Origin: AP-15 sp963796155 | GTDB taxonomy: Bacteria; Pseudomonadota; Alphaproteobacteria; ATCC43930; CGMCC-115725 | Direction: 5' to 3' | NCBI GenBank assembly: GCA_963796155.1 | Contig: CAWCKT010000048.1 | Coordinates: 1-64,000 of the forward strand | Length of the DNA stretch: 64,000 bases | Part shown: positions 57,561 through 64,000 of the stretch, piece after piece | How positions within the stretch are numbered: the first letter of the stretch is position 1 | Layout: every line of letters starts with the position of its first letter | Translations under genes and position numbers: made by a program | The notes under the pieces: generated by a model | Told to the model about the DNA's origin: nothing | What the model saw: the letters and a program-made list of their open reading frames with translations, nothing else | Database searches by the model: none

Positions 57561-58576
57561 TTATCGATCACTATGACCGCCGTGGCACCATAGCGCATCA
57601 GGTCGTCTGGCGGCGCATCGAGCAGGATACGTACCGGGAAGCGTGCCGCGATGCGCACCCAGTTCAGGGTGCGCTCGACATGCGGGAGCCCGCCAAGCGT
57701 GGCGCTGACATCCGATGCGACACCCCAGCCGAGGCTGTCGACCTTGCCGCGCAGCAGGCGGTCTGGCTGCGCCATCACATAGGCGGTCGCGCGCTTCCCC
57801 GGCTCGATTCCCGCGAGGTCGGTCTCGCGGAAATTGCCGATCGCATACCAGTGCTCGGTGTCGATGATCGTGAACAGCGGGTGGCCGGTGGCGGCGAACT
57901 CCCCAGCGGCGATCTCGAGCGCGGTAATCCGGCCATCGCAGGGCGCGCGTACGACCGTTTTGCTCAGGTCGCGCTCCGCCAGGGCGAGTGTCGCGCGCGC
58001 GCCTTCCAACTCGGCCTCGGTGGGCTTGGTATTGGTGATGGCTTGGCGCGCCTCGTCCGCCTGCAGTCGCGCCTGCTGCAGGCCGAGCTGCGCGGTGCGC
58101 TGCGCCGTGCGCGCCTGATCAACCTGCTGGGCGGTGACAAAGCCGTGCCCGAGCAGGGGCTCCATCCGCGCTAGCGTGCTCGCAGCAAGAGCCCGCTGCG
58201 CCTCGGCGGTGTTGATGCCACTCGCGGCGGCATCGGCCTTGGATGTCTGCGCCGCGACCTGGTCAGCGGTCAAGGCGAGCTTCGCTTCCAGGCCGCGTAC
58301 TGCAGCGCGGGCCTGGTCCACGCGCAATTGATAGGGTTCCGGGTCGATCCGGAACAACACATCGCCCTTGCGCACCGCCTGGTTGTCGCGCACGTCGAGC
58401 TCGACGATCCGACCGCTGACGTCCGGCGCCATGTGAACGAGGTCGGCCTGCAGATAGGCGTCGTCGGTGCGCGGCCGCTCGTCGATCCGGCGCGTCGCGA
58501 GGACCACGGTCGCGATGACGCCGACCAGCGCGACGAGGCTGACCAGGACGCCGAGCGCCTTTCGGACGGCCGGCAT
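57557..58576 (-). CDS. HlyD/AaeA-type membrane fusion protein
   Basis: The 339-residue product has an N-terminal helix, a lipoyl-like domain (VSGRIVELDVRDNQAVRKGD), a coiled-coil hairpin and a beta-barrel domain (VRAPCDGRITALEIAAGEF). It links the inner-membrane pump to the outer-membrane duct. It lies three bases after the DUF1656 gene and overlaps the FUSC gene by four. This gene order is that of aaeX-aaeA-aaeB. Confidence 0.9.
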   Translation of the reverse strand: MPAVRKALGVLVSLVALVGVIATVVLATRRIDERPRTDDAYLQADLVHMAPDVSGRIVELDVRDNQAVRKGDVLFRIDPEPYQLRVDQARAAVRGLEAKLALTADQVAAQTSKADAAASGINTAEAQRALAASTLARMEPLLGHGFVTAQQVDQARTAQRTAQLGLQQARLQADEARQAITNTKPTEAELEGARATLALAERDLSKTVVRAPCDGRITALEIAAGEFAATGHPLFTIIDTEHWYAIGNFRETDLAGIEPGKRATAYVMAQPDRLLRGKVDSLGWGVASDVSATLGGLPHVERTLNWVRIAARFPVRILLDAPPDDLMRYGATAVIVIDK

Positions 58577-58579
58577 CGT

Positions 58580-58771
58580 TCAGTGACCAAACCAGAGAAG
58601 CCAGGTGAGCAACGTGGCGGACACCGCGAGGCCGGCGTAGGTCAACAGCGGGGCGACGACGTAGTCGTTGATGCCGGCCACCGCGAGGATCTGCCGGATG
58701 ATTACGGCGGTGAAAATGCCGATCACCGCGCACAGCATCCAGGCAGGGAAGTAGGAGCCGAACAGATCCAT
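58580..58771 (-). CDS. DUF1656 (AaeX-like) small membrane protein
   Basis: The 63-residue product has two helices (about 10-30 and 40-60) and matches DUF1656, which precedes AaeAB-type pumps. It is the first gene of the efflux operon. The ATG at 58771 has no clear ribosome site. Its exact role in the pump is unknown in any species. Confidence 0.78.
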   Translation of the reverse strand: MDLFGSYFPAWMLCAVIGIFTAVIIRQILAVAGINDYVVAPLLTYAGLAVSATLLTWLLWFGH

Positions 58772-59256
58772 TGTCGGCGCGTAATTGCACGCGGCGACGG
58801 GCAGCGGGATCGCAATTCGCCACAAGCCGAGCGGACCGTGGCGGTGTCGATCGCACCGGATCGACATGCCGCTCCCGGCAGCGGGCGAACTCCCACTCGA
58901 GAGATCCGAGACCGACATGCCGCCATCACCCGACATAATCATTCTCAAAATTAGCCTAAGCCAAGCGGGTCGGCGAGCCTGTAAAATTTTTTCAGGTGCG
59001 CTAATCGTCTCGTCGTCACCCCATTAACCCGCGGCAAACATCAAATCTTTACTCGTCGAACTGGACTGGGCGCGAATTTGTCGGCGGTGAGCTGCCTGTT
59101 TTGGTTGTAAGTCCGTTGCGCAACCGTCAGGCAGCCGTTTCGCGATCGAGCTTCGGTCACCGTGTTGCAGCGCTATAATGCGAGGCCCAAACTTAGGCAG
59201 GACGCTGCGTCATATCCGAAAAGAGGACGACACAGCTTCGCCCGGTCGAAGAGGTA
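58772..59256. other. Divergent intergenic region, efflux operon/K+ channel
   Basis: This 485-base region must hold promoters for both the minus-strand efflux operon and the plus-strand channel gene. I found a good -10 for the channel (see 59152-59179) but no clear promoter for the operon. There is no LysR-type regulator gene here, although most aae operons have one divergently placed. The section near 58950-59060 is AT-richer. Confidence 0.4.
59152..59179 (+). promoter_or_regulatory. Putative promoter of the K+ channel gene
   Basis: A perfect TATAAT lies at 59174-59179, and a weak -35-like TTCGGT lies at 59152-59157, 16 bases upstream. The channel start is 78 bases after the -10. The -35 match is poor, so the call rests mainly on the -10 element in a high-GC background. 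Confidence 0.4.
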
Positions 59257-59979
59257 ATGACCACGCAGTATCCGCTTTTTTCGCTTATCGTAGATAACGT
59301 GCGAAAGTCGATCCGGGCCTGGCAGGATCGGGTCAGGGATTCGAGCTTGACGGCGCTGCTAGTTCTTGAACTCTGCGCCATCTTTCTCGCGGCGCCGCTG
59401 GCGGCGAAGGGGCTGCGGATAGCGAGGGCGGTCGCGGACGGGCTGGTTCTAGCGGTCCTCGCGATCATGGTTATGCTGTCGCATCGATGGGGCCCTATTG
59501 TCTTGATCCTGCTGGGGCTCGCAACTATCGCGGCAAGCTTACTACCGAACGCCGGATGGTCGCCCGTTTCAGCAACCGCTCTCCGCCGCGGCGGTGACAT
59601 TCTCGCCTTCTCGGCTCTGGCTTGGGTAGTGGGACACGCGGTCTATGCTCCCGGCCGCATTACGTTTCATCGTCTACAAGGCGCGGTCGTACTCTATCTT
59701 ACCTTCGCAACGATCTTTGCGTCGGTTTTTGGCCTGATCTGGGAGGTGAGCCCGGATGCCTTCGTTAATCTCCTCGCCCCGGTGGGCGGCCCTCAAGAAG
59801 TTTCGACGATGCTGTATTTCAGCATCACCACGCTGACCACGACGGGTTACGGGGACATCGTTGCGGTCGATCCGTTTGCCCGCAGCCTGGCCAATTTGGA
59901 GGCGCTCGTCGGCCAATTCTACCTCGCCATCACAGTTGCCCGCCTAGTAACGCTGGAACTCGCAGACCGACAGCGATGA
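59257..59979 (+). CDS. Two-pore-helix type potassium channel
   Basis: The 240-residue product has an N-terminal region of about four helices, followed by a pore loop with the potassium selectivity filter TTGYGD (residues 195-200) and a final helix. This fits a simple Ion_trans_2 (Kch-like) channel. There is no cytoplasmic RCK/TrkA domain, so gating by ligand is not evident. Membrane potential or medium pH sensing cannot be judged. GAGG is close to the ATG. Confidence 0.85.
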   Translation: MTTQYPLFSLIVDNVRKSIRAWQDRVRDSSLTALLVLELCAIFLAAPLAAKGLRIARAVADGLVLAVLAIMVMLSHRWGPIVLILLGLATIAASLLPNAGWSPVSATALRRGGDILAFSALAWVVGHAVYAPGRITFHRLQGAVVLYLTFATIFASVFGLIWEVSPDAFVNLLAPVGGPQEVSTMLYFSITTLTTTGYGDIVAVDPFARSLANLEALVGQFYLAITVARLVTLELADRQR

Positions 59980-60091
59980 ATCCTCAACCACAATGACCGC
60001 AGCCGGGGCGCCACGTGGTGCGAGCTTCGAAATCCGCCCCCGAAGGGGACGCTCCTCAGCATAAAGATGTCATTGACGGGCACGAGGAGAT

Positions 60092-60108
60092 TTCCTCATC
60101 CTGAGGAA
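60092..60108. repeat. CCTCATCCTGAGGA-type palindrome
   Basis: TTCCTCA at 60092-60098 and TGAGGAA at 60102-60108 form a perfect inverted repeat around ATCC-like spacer bases. This TCATCCTGAGGA core is a frequent intergenic palindrome in alphaproteobacteria. It lies between the channel gene and the amidase operon and may also act as a weak hairpin. Confidence 0.55.
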
Positions 60109-60143
60109 GCCGGCCGCAGCGAGCGTAATGGAAGGGGAAGACC

Positions 60144-60335
60144 GTGCCCGAGCCGTTGATCTCAGCCGAGCGCTTTGCCTTTCTAGTCGAGCGTGCGGGG
60201 CTCAAGCTGAACCCCGAGCAGTTCGAGGAGCTGCGGCAGGGCTATCGCTTTGTCGAGCGGATGATCCGCACGGTGCGGCAGCCGCGCGACCGGGCTGCCG
60301 AGCCCGCGCACATCTTCGTGCATCCGAGATCCTGA
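60144..60335 (+). CDS. AtzG-like small protein (DUF4089)
   Basis: The 63-residue helical product (ERFAFLVERAGLKLNPEQFE, then RFVERMIRTV) matches the AtzG-like/DUF4089 family of small proteins encoded just before amidases. In the cyanuric acid pathway AtzG forms a complex with the amidase AtzE, resembling the GatC/GatA pair. The gene uses GTG with AGGGGAAG upstream and ends eight bases before the amidase gene, supporting a complex. The actual amide substrate here is unknown. Confidence 0.8.
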   Translation: MPEPLISAERFAFLVERAGLKLNPEQFEELRQGYRFVERMIRTVRQPRDRAAEPAHIFVHPRS

Positions 60336-60343
60336 GAACGCCG

Positions 60344-61777
60344 ATGGATGCGGCCCTCCTGACCGTCGCCGAGGCGAGCCGCGCACTCGCCGAGGGAACC
60401 CTCTCGCCGGTCGCACTGACCGAGGCCTATATCGAGCGCATCGACGCGCTCGACGGCGAGCTCCATAGCTACGTGACCGTGCTTCCCGAAGCGGCGCTCG
60501 ATGCCGCGCACAGCGCCGCCGGCGATATCGCCGCCGGACGCTCGCGCGGCGCGCTGCACGGGATTCCGATCGGCCTCAAGGACATCTACAAGACGCATGG
60601 CATCCGTACCACGGCAGGCTCGCGGCGCTACGAGCACCATGTGCCGGAGGAGAACGCGGAAAGCTGGGTGCGGCTGCGCGATGCGGGCGCGATCCTGCTC
60701 GGCAAGCACGAGACGCACGAGTTCGCGATCGGCGGCCCCGATTTCAGCCTGCCTTTCCCGCCGGCGCGCAACCCATGGAATACGGCGCATTATCCGGGCG
60801 GATCGTCGAGCGGCTCGGCGGCCGCCGTTGCTGCCGGCCTGTGTGCGGCGGCGATGGGGTCGGACACCGGCGGCTCGATCCGCGGACCGGCAGCCTATAA
60901 CGGCATCGTCGGGCTCAAGCCGACCTACGGGCGGGTCAGCCGGCGCGGCGTCTTCCCGCTCTCCTACTCGCTGGACCATTGCGGTCCGCTGACCCGCACG
61001 GTCGAGGATTGCGCGATCCTGATGCAGGTCGTCGCCGCATACGACCCGAAGGATCCGGCCTCGGCGGATGTCCCGGTGCCGGATTACCGGGCGGCCCTCG
61101 CCACGCGGCTGGACGGTCTGACGATCGGGGTCATCCGACACTTCCACGAGCGCGACGCGGTAGCCGATTACGGCGCCGAAAGCGCCCCAAGTGCTGCTTA
61201 TCTCGCCGCCTTCGACGCTGCTTGCCGCACACTGGAAGGCCTCGGCGCGCGCCTTGTTGACCTGCAGCTGTCGCCGCTGATCGATTATGTGCTCGCCAAC
61301 CAGCTGATCATGCTGGCCGAGGCCTACGCGCTGCACGAGACCGATTTCCGCGAACGGCGGCATCTTTTCGGCCATCACATGTTCGCCCGCATCGGCCTTG
61401 GCGCGTTTTTGAGTGCCGCCGACTACGTCGAAGCGCTGCGCCGGCGGCGCGAGCTCGCTATTGAGTTCGCCCGCGCGCTGGAGAAGGTCGATGTCGCGGT
61501 GTCGGCGAACGCGACCAGATCGGCGCCGCGGATCGACGCAACTGCCGTCTATTCGGCCTACGAGCGCGCTTCCTATACGGCTCCTTACAATCTGACGGGC
61601 AGCCCCGCCTTATCAGTGCCGATCGGCTTTGAGGACGGGTTGCCGCTTGCCTTTCAGATCGCCGGCAAGCCGTTCGACGAAGCCGGAGTGCTGCGCGTCG
61701 GCTATGCTTTCGAACAGGCGATCGAGTTCCACCGCCAACGCCCCAGGATCGCGGCTTCCCTGCCACAGCACCGATAG
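60344..61777 (+). CDS. Amidase (amidase-signature family)
   Basis: The 477-residue product is an amidase-signature hydrolase with a Ser-cisSer-Lys triad: Lys79 (GLKDIYK), Ser154 (GGSSSGSAAAV) and Ser178 (DTGGSIRGPAA). It hydrolyses an amide or ester bond in the cytoplasm. The AtzG-like gene upstream suggests an AtzE- or AtzF-like heterodimer. The ATG at 60344 follows the small gene by eight bases; the frame from 60128 overlaps that gene and was rejected. A sulfurtransferase gene starts 14 bases after the stop. Confidence 0.88.
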   Translation: MDAALLTVAEASRALAEGTLSPVALTEAYIERIDALDGELHSYVTVLPEAALDAAHSAAGDIAAGRSRGALHGIPIGLKDIYKTHGIRTTAGSRRYEHHVPEENAESWVRLRDAGAILLGKHETHEFAIGGPDFSLPFPPARNPWNTAHYPGGSSSGSAAAVAAGLCAAAMGSDTGGSIRGPAAYNGIVGLKPTYGRVSRRGVFPLSYSLDHCGPLTRTVEDCAILMQVVAAYDPKDPASADVPVPDYRAALATRLDGLTIGVIRHFHERDAVADYGAESAPSAAYLAAFDAACRTLEGLGARLVDLQLSPLIDYVLANQLIMLAEAYALHETDFRERRHLFGHHMFARIGLGAFLSAADYVEALRRRRELAIEFARALEKVDVAVSANATRSAPRIDATAVYSAYERASYTAPYNLTGSPALSVPIGFEDGLPLAFQIAGKPFDEAGVLRVGYAFEQAIEFHRQRPRIAASLPQHR

Positions 61778-61791
61778 ACAGCGAGATCGCA

Positions 61792-62673
61792 ATGAGCACG
61801 ACAGAAGGCTTTGCCCATCCGGAATTCCTGGTCGAGACCGCTGCGCTGGAGCGCCGGATCGGCGAGCCCGGGCTCCGCGTCTTCGACTGCACAACCAACC
61901 TGATACCCGACCCAAAGACGACTTATCAGGCTGTGCCCGCACGCGAGGATTTCGAAAAGGGACACATCCCCGGTGCGCAGTTCATCGATCTGCAGGCCGA
62001 TCTCTCGGATAACCGCCACCGCTTCCGCTTCATGCTGCCTTCTGCGGAGGGTTTCGCCGCCGCGATGAGCCGCTTTGGCGTCGGCGAAGGGACGCGCGTC
62101 GTGCTCTACAGCACCGCCAATCCCTGGTGGGCGACCCGGGTGTGGTGGTTGCTGCGCGTCTTCGGGTTTGACGATGCGGCGCTCCTCGACGGCGGCTGGC
62201 AGAAATGGCGCCGCGAGGGAAGGCAGGTTGAGACCGGCCCGGCCAAGGCGCCGGCACCCGGCCGCTTCGTCGTCCGCGAACCGCGCCCGCTGATGGTCGG
62301 CAAAGAGGTGGTGCTGCAGGCGATCGGCGACGGCGCGGTTTGCACCCTGAACGCCCTCTTGCCCGAGCAGCACGCCGGCACCGGCGGCAACAGCTACGGA
62401 CGGCCCGGACGGATCAAGGGCAGCGTCAACCTGCCGGCAGCGCATCTAATCGATCCGGCGACCAACGCATTCCTGCCGGCGGCCGAGCTACGCCGGCGCT
62501 TCAAATCGGTCGGCGTCTTTGGCAAAGAGGTCATCACCTATTGCGGCGGCGGCATCGCGGCGAGCGCCGATGCTTTTGCGCTGGTCATGCTCGGTCACCC
62601 TGACGTCAAGCTCTACGACGCATCGATGAGCGAATGGGCGACCGACCCAACCCTGCCGATGGAAACCGGCTGA
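61792..62673 (+). CDS. Sulfurtransferase (tandem rhodanese)
   Basis: The 293-residue product has two rhodanese domains. The first, degenerate one contains EKGHIPGAQFIDLQADL; the second carries the catalytic Cys251 in TYCGGGIAAS. The CGGGIAAS loop resembles thiosulfate:cyanide rather than 3-mercaptopyruvate sulfurtransferases (CGSGVTA), so donor preference is open. It is co-transcribed with an amidase and a TauD-type dioxygenase. Confidence 0.85.
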   Translation: MSTTEGFAHPEFLVETAALERRIGEPGLRVFDCTTNLIPDPKTTYQAVPAREDFEKGHIPGAQFIDLQADLSDNRHRFRFMLPSAEGFAAAMSRFGVGEGTRVVLYSTANPWWATRVWWLLRVFGFDDAALLDGGWQKWRREGRQVETGPAKAPAPGRFVVREPRPLMVGKEVVLQAIGDGAVCTLNALLPEQHAGTGGNSYGRPGRIKGSVNLPAAHLIDPATNAFLPAAELRRRFKSVGVFGKEVITYCGGGIAASADAFALVMLGHPDVKLYDASMSEWATDPTLPMETG

Positions 62674-62680
62674 CCACCCG

Positions 62681-63520
62681 ATGGATTGCACGATCACGCC
62701 GCTTTTGGAGCACACCGGCGCCGAAGCCCGGGGCATAGACCTGACCCGGCCGGTCGACGAGGCAACTCGGGCGCGGCTCTATCAGGCCTTTGTCGATCAT
62801 TCGGTGCTGGTATTTCGCGATCAGCATCTGACGCCGCCTCAGCTGCTCGCCGCGGTCCGGCTGTTCGGCGAGGTGTTTCCTCAGCACAATCCGCGCTTCG
62901 CATTGCCGGAATGTCCTGATGTCCATTACATCTCGAACCAGGACTTTTATCCCGACGGCCGGCGCTACATTCCAGGCGAGGGCTACCACACCGACCACTC
63001 GAACGCCGCCTGCCCGCCCAAGGCCACCGTGCTGCACGCGGTTCGCCTTCCCGACAAGGGCGGCGACACCCAATACGTCAACATGCACCTGGCCTATGAG
63101 GCGCTACCGGAGGAAACCAAGCGCCGCATCGATGCGCTCAAGGCGATCCATGTCTACCAGAGCCGCCACAGTGCGCGAAAGCTGATGGCGCTGAGCGAGG
63201 AAGACTGCGATCAAGTCCCCGACGCCGTCATCCATCCGATCGTGCGGACTCATCCGGAGAGTCGGCGCAAGGCGATATACATAAACCCCATTCGCATCGA
63301 AGGGATCGTCGGAATGGCGGATGGCGAGGCTCTGGCGCTGCTGGCCGAGTTGCTCGAGCATTCGACGCGGCCCGAATTCCAGTACCGCCATCATTGGCGG
63401 TCGGGCGATATCGTCATGTGGGACAATCGCTCGCTGCTGCACAAGGCCAACGGCGATTACGACATGAACCAAGTGCGCTACCTCTATCGCATTATGCTGA
63501 AGGGCGACGCGCCGGTGTGA
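62681..63520 (+). CDS. TauD/TfdA family dioxygenase
   Basis: The 279-residue product is a 2-oxoglutarate/Fe(II) dioxygenase of the TauD family. The iron triad is His103-X-Asp105 (GYHTDHS) and His254 (RSLLHKANGDYD), and an Arg for 2-oxoglutarate lies shortly after. The family oxidises taurine, aryloxy acids or related compounds; the substrate here is unknown. It is seven bases after the sulfurtransferase gene, ending the operon. Confidence 0.87.
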   Translation: MDCTITPLLEHTGAEARGIDLTRPVDEATRARLYQAFVDHSVLVFRDQHLTPPQLLAAVRLFGEVFPQHNPRFALPECPDVHYISNQDFYPDGRRYIPGEGYHTDHSNAACPPKATVLHAVRLPDKGGDTQYVNMHLAYEALPEETKRRIDALKAIHVYQSRHSARKLMALSEEDCDQVPDAVIHPIVRTHPESRRKAIYINPIRIEGIVGMADGEALALLAELLEHSTRPEFQYRHHWRSGDIVMWDNRSLLHKANGDYDMNQVRYLYRIMLKGDAPV

Positions 63521-63932
63521 AGACGATGGAACGGGCCGACCCACCCTGACACGGGGGGATGGGCCCGGGAACGACGCCTAGGCCGTCTTCTCGGCCGAAC
63601 CTCGACGGGACGGCTGTTCATCCCGAGCGGCGGAAACTCCCCGAGCCCGGCCTCGACCGAATAATACGCCGATCTTCTGCCGCCACTTTTAGCTCAGTAT
63701 TTAGGTAAATGCCGGTTCTTTAGCATAGATCTTAGACAATATCCAAGAACAACCAATTAAAAATGGTAGAGAAAGGTTTCGATCGAGTTGGAAATTTTTA
63801 AGTTGTTTACCAACTCTCTTCAATCTCCGAGGCGGCGAAGAGCCGGATCGAGCGCGCGCCGGCCGAGCCATCGAGTCTGCGGGATGGTGCGAATTGCTCC
63901 GGCCGCTGCCCGATATTTCGGAGATATGCCGA
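63521..63932. other. Intergenic region, AT-rich near 63700-63810
   Basis: The first part follows the TauD-like gene without a clear terminator. A stretch from about 63700 to 63810 is markedly AT-rich compared with the rest of the window, a composition usual for regulatory DNA or foreign sequence. Short frames on both strands (for example minus 63701-63997) have no protein-like signature. Confidence 0.4.
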
Positions 63933-64000
63933 ATGACGATGCACGGAGCGAGCGAGAGTTTGGTTGAGGCAGTTGTCGACAGGCACCGATTTGCCATGCC
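63933..64000 (+). CDS. Possible start of a gene cut by window end
   Basis: From ATG 63933 an open frame runs to the window edge, beginning MTMHGASESLVEAVVDRHRF. GGAGAT lies about ten bases upstream. The amino-acid run looks protein-like, but only 22 residues are visible, so neither the family nor the reality of the gene can be judged. Confidence 0.25.
   Translation, partial: MTMHGASESLVEAVVDRHRFAM

Noticed and set aside
63701..63997. Minus-strand 98-residue frame at the window end
   Set aside because: Runs across an AT-rich gap, with a Ser/Arg-rich translation and no signature.
1..64000. tRNA or rRNA genes
   Set aside because: No cloverleaf or rRNA core sequence was noticed by eye on either strand; a covariance-model search would be needed to be sure.

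Overview
The window is a 64 kb, high-GC, gene-dense chromosomal segment of an alphaproteobacterium. The evidence is the ribF ... ileS-lspA-DUF3035 block, the methylmalonyl-CoA epimerase/DUF1467 pair, SapC- and GrrA-type genes, and alphaproteobacterial palindromic repeats, including the kind whose chance translation reads CHCERSEAIS. I cannot fix the order; Rhodospirillales- or Hyphomicrobiales-like lineages fit best. No rRNA, tRNA, CRISPR array or phage module was recognised.

Layout: 0-10.9 kb holds metabolic genes: threonine synthase, RidA, a BT1-type transporter, a CaiB/enoyl-CoA hydratase/deacetylase operon, and a divergent pair of citrate synthase genes. One member of the pair carries a DNA-binding domain and lacks a catalytic histidine. 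11-19.5 kb is a signalling operon: a giant multi-GAF histidine kinase broken by frameshifts and a repeat fusion, a CheY-like receiver, and a receiver-cyclase. 19.5-22.5 kb, on the minus strand, is a GRRM/triceptide-type RiPP operon: a Trp/Asn-dense precursor, a radical SAM/SPASM maturase, and two exported proteins. 22.5-30.5 kb holds a DNA glycosylase, the epimerase, a TPR-sulfotransferase, a TPR-glycosyltransferase, SapC, an LLM oxidoreductase and an HpaB-type hydroxylase. 30.6-34.2 kb is a decayed patch: repeats, a truncated IS481 copy against an SDR gene, broken DUF3311/symporter genes and a truncated cyclase. 34.2-45 kb carries an acyl-CoA ligase, ribF, an OmpA lipoprotein, MscS, ileS, lspA and DUF3035. 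45-53.7 kb carries an FkbM methyltransferase, a DUF1501/DUF1800 pair, MFS, surE, VOC, EF-hand and an amidohydrolase. 53.9-58.8 kb is a four-gene AaeXAB/TolC-like efflux operon. 59-63.5 kb is a K+ channel, then an AtzG-like/amidase/rhodanese/TauD operon.

A recurring oddity is single-base shifts in otherwise well-conserved genes (enoyl-CoA hydratase, kinase, receiver-cyclase, grrM, tag, DUF3311), several of them in homopolymer runs. Most look like consensus or assembly indels, not decay. The GAF kinase is different: it also has a real or assembly-made fusion of two repeat units. The two most interesting items are the RiPP operon with its extra exported partners and the citrate-synthase-fold putative regulator.
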